Assembly: GCA_001873755.1 (NCBI GenBank)
Contig: MNZT01000082.1
Location: 1-14,627, forward strand
Source of the DNA: Candidatus Wirthbacteria bacterium CG2_30_54_11
GTDB lineage: Bacteria > Patescibacteriota > CG2-30-54-11
Reading direction: 5' to 3'
DNA length: 14,627 nucleotides
The notes under the pieces are model-generated. The model saw only the letters and a program-made list of their open reading frames with translations, did no database searches and was not told the DNA's origin. This document shows, piece after piece, positions 1 to 6,984 of the stretch (positions within the stretch are counted from its first letter, which is position 1; each line of letters begins with the position of its first letter). Made by a program: the position numbers and the translations under genes.

Positions 1-807
1 CATTTTTAGTGTCATCAAGAGTTCTTCTGAGTATATTTTTATATATTTTTTACTAATTATTTTTCCACTATGTATTAGATCCGATCTTATTCCGTAAATA
101 TTTTTCATTTGAGAAAAAGGAGCATATAGCTTCAATTTTTTCATCAGAATGTAACTAGTGATCAACGAGAATCTATATGTTAACTCAGAGTTTGTATTTA
201 GAAATAATGATTCAAGTATCGATACAAGTTCTATAAACGATGTTTCGTTACTCGTGTTTTGATCAATAGCGTATCGATATCTCTCAAACACTTTGCCTAT
301 CTTCGGTTGCCCCGCTTCTTTTTTTATCAAATTGAAAAGATAATTTATCTTGGTAATGTCTTTTTTCGTAATTGAGTAAATGCTGTGATCTTTGCCAAAG
401 AGTGGGGTTCCTGTCGTTTGGACTAAAGTCTGTTCTTTATTGAAAATAATGGGAGCAACGATATCTCCGGGGCGATATAATCTTAAAGCTAAGAGAAGAG
501 CAGGAATATCATCTAAGAAATTTCTATCAAATTCTAGAACAAATTGAGCCTTGTATAGTTTATGAATTTCTGGATCGGTTAATAAGTACGTGAGCCTACT
601 ATTGTTATTATGAGATTTGCTTACTGATATGGCAGATATAGAACCAATTTTATGTACTAACAAATCATCAATGCCAAACCATTTCAGTCTATCTTTGTTT
701 GTTATTTTCCTGATTTTAAAATGAGAGAAAGAACTATAGGATGATATATCTGTTATTGTAATGTGTATCGGGCAATAAAGGATTTGATTCTCTTTCTTCA
801 TTTTCAT
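1..807 (-). CDS. Apea-like HEPN-domain protein, probable RNase (partial, C-terminus beyond window)
   Basis: Reading the minus strand from the ATG at 807-805 gives 269 codons with no stop, ending at the window's first base, so the gene continues to the left. The first ~170 residues are mixed and unrecognised. Residues ~187-260 look like an Apea-type HEPN helical bundle: an acidic helix (FIELVSILESLF), a helix with TYRFSLITSYIL, then YGIRSDLIHSG, which contains R241-x4-H246, the HEPN catalytic motif. HEPN proteins of this kind are metal-independent RNases in abortive-infection and toxin systems; acting on RNA here is inferred. The ATG overlaps the alaS stop as ATGA, so translation is probably coupled; a second ATG lies two codons downstream. 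The gene is visibly far more AT-rich than alaS, which suggests recent transfer. The family call rests on motif and helix pattern only. Confidence 0.75.
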   Translation of the reverse strand, partial: MKMKKENQILYCPIHITITDISSYSSFSHFKIRKITNKDRLKWFGIDDLLVHKIGSISAISVSKSHNNNSRLTYLLTDPEIHKLYKAQFVLEFDRNFLDDIPALLLALRLYRPGDIVAPIIFNKEQTLVQTTGTPLFGKDHSIYSITKKDITKINYLFNLIKKEAGQPKIGKVFERYRYAIDQNTSNETSFIELVSILESLFLNTNSELTYRFSLITSYILMKKLKLYAPFSQMKNIYGIRSDLIHSGKIISKKYIKIYSEELLMTLKM

Positions 808-2684
808 TCAATCACCGCCTTGATCCTCCTCACTCCTGCTGACGAACTTTCTTCCTTGGTAATCTTGAACGTGCCTACCTGGGCGGTATGCTCGACGTGG
901 GGGCCGCCGCAGATTTCGCAGGAGAAGACTACGCTGGTCTTCGGATCATAGATCGTGTAGACCTTCACCCTGTCCGCGTAGCGGTCCTCGAACATGCCTT
1001 CAGCGCCGCGAGCTTTGCCTTCTTCCACGGTCATCTCTTCCATCTTGACCGTCAGGTCAGCCTTGATTGCATCGTTGACGAGTGTTTCGACCTGTTTCTT
1101 CTGTTCGTCGGTCATTTTGTCGGTGTGGGAAAAGTCGAACCTCAGCCGCTCCGTCGTGATATTGCTGCCTTTCTGGTGGACATGACCGCCGAGGACTTTT
1201 TTCAGCGAGGCGAGCAGGAGGTGGGTGGCGGTATGGTAGCGGACGTGTTGGTCGGTGTGGCCGCCGAGGCCGCCCTTGAACCGTTGCTCGGAGCCGAGGC
1301 GGCTTTGTTCCTGATGGACTGACTGGGCGTCTTTGAACTGTTTTTCAAATTCATCCTTGTCGATCTCCCTGCCGGCGGTTTTCAGCTCTTCGATGGTCTG
1401 CTCGAGGGGGAAGCCGTAGGTTTCGAAGAAGTAGAAGGCTTTGGCGCCGTCGATTGGTTCTTTCGATTCGATCGCCTTACCTAGTTCCTTGATCCCGCGG
1501 TCCAGCGTCTTACGGAATTTTTCTTCCTCTATGGTCAGTTCCGCCTTGATCTTGTCTGCGTTAGGCAAGAGGTGGGGATAGGCTGTCGAGTACTCGGTGA
1601 TGATGGTGTCGGCGATGCGGGCGGTGAAATTTTCACCGATGTTCAACAGACGGCCGTGGCGGATGGCCCGACGGATCATGCGCCTCAGGATGTAGCCCTG
1701 GTCCTTGTTGGATGGCAGCGCCCCGTCGGCCATGATGAACGTCGCAGCGCGCAGATGATCAATGATCACCTGGAACGAGGGTTTGTTGCTGTCATACTTG
1801 GTGCCGCTGACGGCCTCGATGGTTGCGATGATGGGGGTGAAGAGCGGGGTCATGAAGATGTCGGGAGTGCCGTTGATGGCAGCTGAGACGCGCTCGAATC
1901 CGCCGCCAAAGTCGACATTCTTCTGCTTGAGCTGCTGCCACTTCAAGTTCTCGTCGAGCTGGTACTGGAGGAACACGCTGTTGCCGATTTCGAGGAACCG
2001 GCCGGTGTCGTTCCACTGGGCGTATGTCGGGTCAGCGAATCGCTCCGTACCGGGTCCGAAGTCAAAGAACATCTCACTGTCCGGTCCGCCGACCTCGCCC
2101 GGGGTACTGCCGCGTTGCCACCAGTTGTCCTTCTTGCTCATGGGGAAGATGCGGACTGAGTCGGTCGGGTCGATCCAGTTTCCTTTTTCATCGAAGTTCT
2201 GAGCCATGTCTGACAGCTTGGTGGCTACCCGGGCCTTGATCCCGTACTTGGCGAACACACCTTTCCAGATCTCGATGCTTTCGTCGTCGCGGGGGCAGCT
2301 CTCGTCACCCTCAAATACTGATACGAACAGACGGTTGATGTCCATGCCGAACACTTCGGAGTAAAGCTCCATGAACCAGGGGAGCTGTTCGGCTTTGAAG
2401 TAGTCGCCGAGCGACCAGTTACCCATCATCTCAAAGAATGTCGTGTGCCGGTCGTCGCCGACCTCCTCGATATCCTGGACGCGGATGGATTTCTGGAAAT
2501 TGCAGACACGTTTGCCCTGGGGGTGGGTTTGACCAAGCAGGTACGGAACTAGTGGGAACATGCCGGAATTGACGAACAGCAGGGTCGGGTCGTTTTCCGG
2601 GATGAGCGGGACATTGGCGATCTCAGAATGGCCTCGGGCTTTGAAAAAGTCGATAAACTGCTTGCGGATTTCGTTGGGGTTCAT
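804..2684 (-). CDS. alaS: Alanyl-tRNA synthetase, short form ending after the editing domain
   Basis: Charges tRNA-Ala with alanine in the cytoplasm. The start MNPNEIRKQF (ATG 2684-2682) is preceded by AAGGTG at good spacing. A longer frame to 2771 crosses the promoter and is rejected. Class II motif 2 is clear at residues ~66-97 (KSIRVQDIEEVGDDRH, then TTFFEMMGNWSLGDYF), and GGGFERV lies at ~260-266. The editing domain has the zinc ligands H484 and H488 (HTATH) and C592 and H596 (CGGPH, where many bacteria have CGGTH). The protein ends at residue 626 in SSSAGVRRIKAVIE, just past the SAD domain. Typical bacterial AlaRS is ~870 residues and adds DHHA1 and C-Ala domains, which are absent here. 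I recall similarly short enzymes from CPR bacteria, so this is probably native. The HEPN gene follows with a 4-nt overlap. Confidence 0.95.
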   Translation of the reverse strand: MNPNEIRKQFIDFFKARGHSEIANVPLIPENDPTLLFVNSGMFPLVPYLLGQTHPQGKRVCNFQKSIRVQDIEEVGDDRHTTFFEMMGNWSLGDYFKAEQLPWFMELYSEVFGMDINRLFVSVFEGDESCPRDDESIEIWKGVFAKYGIKARVATKLSDMAQNFDEKGNWIDPTDSVRIFPMSKKDNWWQRGSTPGEVGGPDSEMFFDFGPGTERFADPTYAQWNDTGRFLEIGNSVFLQYQLDENLKWQQLKQKNVDFGGGFERVSAAINGTPDIFMTPLFTPIIATIEAVSGTKYDSNKPSFQVIIDHLRAATFIMADGALPSNKDQGYILRRMIRRAIRHGRLLNIGENFTARIADTIITEYSTAYPHLLPNADKIKAELTIEEEKFRKTLDRGIKELGKAIESKEPIDGAKAFYFFETYGFPLEQTIEELKTAGREIDKDEFEKQFKDAQSVHQEQSRLGSEQRFKGGLGGHTDQHVRYHTATHLLLASLKKVLGGHVHQKGSNITTERLRFDFSHTDKMTDEQKKQVETLVNDAIKADLTVKMEEMTVEEGKARGAEGMFEDRYADRVKVYTIYDPKTSVVFSCEICGGPHVEHTAQVGTFKITKEESSSAGVRRIKAVIE

Positions 2685-2718
2685 AGAGCACCTTAGCTGG
2701 ATACTAGACGATGAGGGT

Positions 2719-2747
2719 ATTGTAGGGGGGAACGGGAGGAGGGTCAA
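2719..2747 (-). promoter_or_regulatory. alaS promoter (sigma-70 type)
   Basis: On the minus strand TTGACC (2747-2742) and TACAAT (2724-2719) are separated by exactly 17 nt. Each hexamer matches the consensus at 5 of 6 positions. Transcription would begin near 2712, giving a leader of about 28 nt before the alaS ATG. Confidence 0.75.
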
Positions 2748-2755
2748 TGCAAGGG

Positions 2756-2784
2756 TTGGTGAAAACGGCATTTTTTGCTATACT
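2756..2784 (+). promoter_or_regulatory. rpmF-rodZ promoter
   Basis: TTGGTG (2756-2761) and TATACT (2779-2784) are 17 nt apart, and a TG sits one base upstream of the -10 hexamer (TGCTATACT, extended -10). The -35 boxes of this promoter and the divergent alaS promoter are only 8 nt apart, so the two polymerases may compete. Confidence 0.65.
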
Positions 2785-2832
2785 GACCCTGTTCCGCATT
2801 TTTACCGTGGTTTATGTCGAAAGGGTATACGC

Positions 2833-3030
2833 ATGGCACCACTACCTAAGTATAAGATCAGCAAGGCCGCCCAGGGCAAGCACCGGTCGCATCTGGCGAT
2901 CAAGGCGCCCGGACTGTCCACCTGCCCCAAGTGCGGGGAAAAGAAGCTTCCGCACCGGGTCTGCCCCAACTGCGGCACCTACAAGGGTGAACAGGTGATC
3001 GCGATCAAGGCCAAAAAAGCTAAAAAATAG
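2833..3030 (+). CDS. rpmF: 50S ribosomal protein L32 (bL32)
   Basis: A 65-residue protein of normal bL32 length, a structural component of the large ribosomal subunit. It begins MAPLPKYKISKAAQGKHRSH, has the zinc-ribbon cysteines CPKC (31-34) and CPNC (44-47), and ends in the lysine-rich tail KAKKAKK. All four cysteines are kept, so this is the zinc-binding (C+) form. The start ATG has GAAAGGG 7 nt upstream; the frame extends further upstream but runs through the promoter. Its TAG stop shares the final G with the GTG start of the next gene, which implies an operon. Confidence 0.95.
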   Translation: MAPLPKYKISKAAQGKHRSHLAIKAPGLSTCPKCGEKKLPHRVCPNCGTYKGEQVIAIKAKKAKK

Positions 3031-3992
3031 TGAGTGAGGCGTCAGTGGAGGGGATCGGCGAGCAGCTCCGTGCAGCTCGGGAACACCATCACATCACGCT
3101 CAGAGGGGCTTCACGAAGACTCAAGATCCGTGAAGCTTATTTAAAGGCGTTGGAAGATGAGGACTTTGCGGTCCTGCCCCAGGGTGCCTATGTCCTGGGT
3201 TTTTTGCGTAATTACGCGCTGCTGCTCCATCTCAACTACCGGGAGCTGCGGGACCAGTACCGCAAACAGTTCGGGGGGAAGATCGCAGAAGAGACCGAGA
3301 TCGCACCGGAGGCCTCGACCCGCAAAAGGATCGGTTTTATCCTGACCCCTGCCCGGGTCATAGCTTTTACCATCATCGTCGGCAGCGCACTGTTCCTCTG
3401 GTACCTGTTCAGCCAGTATCAGTCCCTGACCCGGCCGCCGATCCTCGAGCTCTCTTCGCCTCTGGAGGGTGAGGTGTTCAATGCCCGCTCTATTAGGATC
3501 ACCGGTCGGACCGACCACAATGCGACATTGAGGATCAATGGAGAAGAGGTACACTTAAGTACCGAGGGCATCTTTGAGCGAGAGTTTGTCGCCCTGAAGA
3601 ATGGACCGGAAAGTCTGGAAATCGTATCGGAAAACCGTATCAGCGGCAAACAGACGATCATCCATCGGAATTTCAATGTAGCGCTGCCCAGTTCTGATGC
3701 GATCCTGCCCAACGGTGGCAATACAACCGGTACGACAGCGCCGGTTGATACCGGTATCACTATCTCGATCCGTACCCTGGACAGTGTCTGGTTTCGGGTC
3801 TCGGTCGACGATGGTGCCAATGAAGATTTCCTCATGGAGGACGGACAGACCAGGACGTTCCATGCCAAAAGTAAAATTTATGTCCGTTCCGGCAAAGCGT
3901 ATGCTGCCTATGTCAGCGTGAACAGTAAACCTGAAGAACTCATGGGGACCACCAGCGTGGTGGAAAGAACGTGGACGCTCAGCGATCTATAG
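3030..3992 (+). CDS. RodZ-like HTH and membrane protein
   Basis: A 320-residue protein with RodZ architecture. Residues ~6-75 form a Cro/C1-type HTH of the HTH_25 family (GEQLRAAREHHHITL, then RRLKIREAYLKALEDEDF and QGAYVLGFLRNYA). A basic linker follows, then one membrane segment at ~107-130 (VIAFTIIVGSALFLWYL). The outside part has an Ig-like region (~136-216, LSSPLEGEVF) and a DUF4115-like domain (~243-318) typical of RodZ C-termini. RodZ links MreB filaments to the cell-wall elongation machinery; no mreB is in this window, so the role is inferred from architecture. The GTG at 3030 overlaps the rpmF stop and has little SD. A GTG at 3045 with GTGAGG upstream is an alternative start that would remove five residues. 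The next gene repeats its extracytoplasmic half. Confidence 0.85.
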   Translation: MSEASVEGIGEQLRAAREHHHITLRGASRRLKIREAYLKALEDEDFAVLPQGAYVLGFLRNYALLLHLNYRELRDQYRKQFGGKIAEETEIAPEASTRKRIGFILTPARVIAFTIIVGSALFLWYLFSQYQSLTRPPILELSSPLEGEVFNARSIRITGRTDHNATLRINGEEVHLSTEGIFEREFVALKNGPESLEIVSENRISGKQTIIHRNFNVALPSSDAILPNGGNTTGTTAPVDTGITISIRTLDSVWFRVSVDDGANEDFLMEDGQTRTFHAKSKIYVRSGKAYAAYVSVNSKPEELMGTTSVVERTWTLSDL

Positions 3993-4002
3993 GAGTAGCG
4001 GG

Positions 4003-5004
4003 ATGTCCAGCTTCAAAGCGTCTCGGAAGGGCGGGGGGAATGCTCAGAGCAGAAAGGGAAGCCCTGTCGAAGTTCAAAATACCGTGATCAAGGTCAAAAA
4101 AGGTGCGGATCAGGTATCGGATCCGTCGTTTGCCTCTCCGGTGTCTTCACCTCCCAAACAACACAAGCCCGCCCCGGCAGTCATCCCTGAGCGACCTTCC
4201 GATGATGAGGGTCTGCATGTGGTCAGGCAATATGTCCAGCCCATGAACAAGAGACATATCGGCGGGAGGCGTCTGTCTGTCTATGTCCTCATCGTGCTAT
4301 CCCTGACCGCTGTCTGTCTCGTGCTTTCGTACTTTTCGCCCTGGGGGCTGCTCGGGCTGGAAAAGCCCTTTGAGCCCGGGGTCAATGTCAATTTTTCTCT
4401 ACTGAGACGGTTCCCCTATACGAATATCTCCCTGCCTGAGCAGGGAGCAATCATTCGTGAGCCTACAGTCCAGATCGCCGGATTTATCAAGCCCGGTATC
4501 AATCTCTACCTCAATAACCGACCAATCAGTTATGACAAAACCGGTTTTTTCAGCACAGAATATATCCTGCAGACCGGAGAAAACATCTTCGTACTGGAAG
4601 CGAGACTGGGACACCGGAAAAAATCCGTTACCCGCACGGTGACGTATGATCCCAGAGAAGAGGGAGAGGAAGGGTACATCCCACTCAGTACGCCGATCTC
4701 TGATCCTGTTACATCTGAGAATACAGAGGCAGCTTCCGAAGATACTGGACGATCACTGTACCTTCAGTTGTATGCCCAGCCTGAAAGTACCTGGGTAGAG
4801 ACGGTAGAGGACGGGGTCTTCTCTGAACGCAGAACACTACTGCCTCGTACGCCCATGTACTTCACAGCAGCTGACCGCATCATCGTGCGCGTAGGGAACG
4901 GCAGCTCCGTCGCCGTCAAGCTCAATGGGGTTGATCTCGGCCCGGTGGGCAGCTCGAGTGGTGAGGCTGAAAAGGAGTACACACTGGATTCTTTGACGAA
5001 TTAA
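4003..5004 (+). CDS. Single-pass membrane protein, paralogue of the RodZ-like extracytoplasmic half
   Basis: A 333-residue protein. The first ~85 residues are polar, low-complexity and positively charged (cytoplasmic, no HTH). One membrane segment follows at ~91-112 (LSVYVLIVLSLTAVCLVLSYF). The outer part has an Ig/glucodextranase-B-like domain (~141-216, NISLPEQGAIIREPTVQIAG), matching the layout of LSSPLEGEVFNARSIRITG in the preceding gene. A DUF4115-like C-terminal region (~248-330, SLYLQLYAQPESTW) follows. AGGAG overlaps the upstream TAG stop 7 nt before the ATG, so the two genes are almost certainly co-translated. It most likely arose by duplication of the RodZ-like gene with loss of the HTH, or serves as its membrane partner in cell-shape control. 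The exact function is unknown. Confidence 0.8.
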   Translation: MSSFKASRKGGGNAQSRKGSPVEVQNTVIKVKKGADQVSDPSFASPVSSPPKQHKPAPAVIPERPSDDEGLHVVRQYVQPMNKRHIGGRRLSVYVLIVLSLTAVCLVLSYFSPWGLLGLEKPFEPGVNVNFSLLRRFPYTNISLPEQGAIIREPTVQIAGFIKPGINLYLNNRPISYDKTGFFSTEYILQTGENIFVLEARLGHRKKSVTRTVTYDPREEGEEGYIPLSTPISDPVTSENTEAASEDTGRSLYLQLYAQPESTWVETVEDGVFSERRTLLPRTPMYFTAADRIIVRVGNGSSVAVKLNGVDLGPVGSSSGEAEKEYTLDSLTN

Positions 5005-5019
5005 TTTTAGGAGGTGCGT

Positions 5020-5511
5020 ATGGCAAGCGAGAGTTCATTTGATATCGTCTCGGAATTTGACCGGCAGGAACTGGTCAATGCCATCGATATTGCGCTCCGC
5101 GAGATCACGAACCGTTTTGATCTGAAGGACTCTAAAAGCACGATCGAACTTGGAGAGGAAGAGATCACGGTGAATTCTGTGGATGAGTACAAACTGAATG
5201 CCGTGGTCGAGATCCTGTTCGCCAAAGCGATCAAACGGAACCTGTCTGCCAAAATATTTGACCGGCAGAAGGTAGAGCCGGCAGCCAGCAGCCGTGCCAA
5301 ACAGGTCATCAAACTCCGTCAGGGGCTCACCTCTGACCAGTGCCGTGAACTGAACAAGATCATCCGTGAGAAATTCAAGAAGGTCAAAACCCAGATCCAG
5401 GGCGATACCCTTCGCATATCAGACAAGAGCAAGGATTCTCTTCAGGATGTTATCGTGTTCGTCCGTGGTCTGGAATTCGAGTCGTCTTTGCAGTGTACGA
5501 ATTATCGGTGA
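5020..5511 (+). CDS. yajQ: YajQ family protein (UPF0234), nucleotide-binding
   Basis: A 163-residue protein matching the full YajQ length. The N-terminal signature is SSFDIVSEFDRQELVNAID followed by TNRFDLK, and the C-terminal half has VKTQIQGDTLRISDKSKDSL followed by D-V-I. YajQ proteins have two ferredoxin-like folds; some bind cyclic-di-GMP and others nucleic acids, and the role here is not determinable. The ATG at 5020 is preferred over the GTG at 5014 because AGGAGG (5009-5014) sits 5 nt upstream of it and the family starts MASES/MPSFD-like. It lies 15 nt after the membrane-protein gene, so it is probably in the rpmF-rodZ transcript. Confidence 0.93.
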   Translation: MASESSFDIVSEFDRQELVNAIDIALREITNRFDLKDSKSTIELGEEEITVNSVDEYKLNAVVEILFAKAIKRNLSAKIFDRQKVEPAASSRAKQVIKLRQGLTSDQCRELNKIIREKFKKVKTQIQGDTLRISDKSKDSLQDVIVFVRGLEFESSLQCTNYR

Positions 5512-5534
5512 GATTCTAAGCCAGTAATCAGTAT

Positions 5535-5566
5535 TTGTAGAGACGTAGCATGCTACGTCTCTACAA
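5535..5566. repeat. Perfect 32-bp palindrome between yajQ and rimO
   Basis: The half-site TTGTAGAGACGTAGCA is followed at once by its exact reverse complement, with no spacer (centre between 5550 and 5551). An AT-rich run (ATATTTTAATTAATT) follows. Similar TAGAGACG...CGTCTCTA palindromes occur as dispersed repeats in several bacterial genomes (from memory). It may be a REP/MITE-type element, an intrinsic terminator after yajQ, or both. Confidence 0.85.
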
Positions 5567-5592
5567 TATTTTAATTAATTATCGCAGCTGCC

Positions 5593-6882
5593 ATGAAATC
5601 TTTTTTTCTCCTCACGCTCGGATGTCCAAAGAACTATGTCGACAGCGAAACGCTCTCGCTGGCGTTGTTGAAGGCCGGGTACCGCTCAGAGATGAAGCCG
5701 GGCCGGGCCGACCTGCTGATGGTGAATACCTGCGGGTTTTTGCAATCGGCCCTGGAAGAGGCCGAAGGTACTATCGCCAAACTGGGTGCCATTAAACAGC
5801 CGGGGCAGCGGCTCATCGCCTTCGGCTGTGCCATCAAGCGAAGTCTTTCACTATTCTCTGACCAGCGTCTGGGTATCGATGAGCGCTATGATACCTGGAC
5901 CGAGGTTGCCGAGGCGCTGGCACCCAAGGTGGCCAAGCCCGGTGAACGCATTCATACCGGCCTTCCCTATGCCTATGTCAAGATTGCGGACGGCTGCGAC
6001 GAGCATTGTGCATTCTGTGCCATCCCGTCCATCAAGGGCGGTTTTGTCAGTAAACCTTCCGACGTGATCATCACGGAGATCGGTCACCTGATCGAGCAGG
6101 GCATTCAGGAGATCATTCTCATCGCTCAGAACACCACTGCGTACGGTCTCGACTTCCGGAAGACCAGGCAGATGGTGGCAGTTGATACCCTAGACCAGCT
6201 GCTTGATCTCATCTGTTCCTCTTTTCCCGAGCTGCCGTGGCTGCGGATCATGTACGCGTACCCCGATTATATTTCGCCGCGGCTCATCCGGGTCATGGTA
6301 AAATATCCTTCGATCTGCCACTATATCGATATCCCGCTTCAGCATGCGGCGCCCAGAGTCCTTCAGTCCATGGGTCGGCCGTACAATGTCGATAAAACCA
6401 GGAACACCATCGCAGCGTTCAGGCAGGCGATGCCGGATCTGGCGATCAGGACGACGTTCATCGTTGGCTATCCCGGGGAGCTGGAGCCTGATTTCAGTGT
6501 GCTGAAACGATTTGTCCGGGAGGTGAAGTTTGATTCTCTGGGGGTATTTCAATATTCCAGGGAACCGGGAACTGCTGCGGCTGCACTGCCGAGACAGGTA
6601 CGTCCTGATACCAAACTGAGGCGGTATGATGAGCTCATGGGGCTGCAGCAAAGCATCTCCCACGAACGGAACAAATCGTTCGTGGGGAAGACGATACAGG
6701 TCCTCGTGGAAGAAGAGGTCCGGCAAAAGAAGGAATTCAATTTTGTCGGCAGGAGTGTGTACAGTGCTCCTGATATCGACGGGGTGGTGTACATCCAGGG
6801 TGCAGCGCAGGTCGGTACCTTTGTCGATGTCCATATCACGTCATCCGACGAATATGATCTGACCGGGACGATCGCTGTGTAG
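5593..6882 (+). CDS. rimO: Ribosomal protein uS12 methylthiotransferase RimO (radical SAM)
   Basis: A 429-residue methylthiotransferase of normal length. RimO adds a methylthio group to a conserved aspartate of ribosomal protein uS12. The N-terminal UPF0004 domain has the auxiliary-cluster cysteines C11 (LGCPKNYVDSE, the RimO rather than MiaB form), C47 (NTCGF) and C79 (FGCAIKR). The radical-SAM motif is C135-x3-C139-x2-C142 (DGCDEHCAFCAIPSIKG). A C-terminal TRAM-like domain spans ~365-429. No good Shine-Dalgarno is visible before the ATG. The palindrome just upstream may separate it from yajQ or have replaced an older leader. MiaB is the nearest alternative, but CPKN and the SIKG context favour RimO. 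Confidence 0.9.
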   Translation: MKSFFLLTLGCPKNYVDSETLSLALLKAGYRSEMKPGRADLLMVNTCGFLQSALEEAEGTIAKLGAIKQPGQRLIAFGCAIKRSLSLFSDQRLGIDERYDTWTEVAEALAPKVAKPGERIHTGLPYAYVKIADGCDEHCAFCAIPSIKGGFVSKPSDVIITEIGHLIEQGIQEIILIAQNTTAYGLDFRKTRQMVAVDTLDQLLDLICSSFPELPWLRIMYAYPDYISPRLIRVMVKYPSICHYIDIPLQHAAPRVLQSMGRPYNVDKTRNTIAAFRQAMPDLAIRTTFIVGYPGELEPDFSVLKRFVREVKFDSLGVFQYSREPGTAAAALPRQVRPDTKLRRYDELMGLQQSISHERNKSFVGKTIQVLVEEEVRQKKEFNFVGRSVYSAPDIDGVVYIQGAAQVGTFVDVHITSSDEYDLTGTIAV

Positions 6883-6925
6883 GGTGACAGGCAACTGGAC
6901 TTATTTCCCGTCAGGTTCATTTTTC

Positions 6926-6954
6926 TATACAACCCCACGGGCTGATGCTATACT
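6926..6954 (+). promoter_or_regulatory. leuS promoter (predicted)
   Basis: TATACA (6926-6931) and TATACT (6949-6954) are separated by 17 nt, with an extended -10 (TGCTATACT) identical to that of the rpmF promoter. It would start near 6961, giving a leader of ~25 nt before leuS. The -35 box is weak (4 of 6). Confidence 0.5.
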
Positions 6955-6984
6955 TTTGCCCGACTTTACCGACAGGAGGCACGC

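Noticed and set aside
888..1322. Plus-strand open frames within alaS, and similar ones inside leuS, rimO and abiE
   Set aside because: They are antisense shadows of well-identified genes with biased, low-complexity translations.
2685..2771. N-terminal extension of alaS to 2771
   Set aside because: It would translate across the alaS promoter. MNPNEIRKQF is the normal AlaRS start and has an SD.
6885..6984. T-box or leader attenuator before leuS
   Set aside because: Only ~100 nt, with no T-box core, leucine-rich leader peptide or terminator hairpin.
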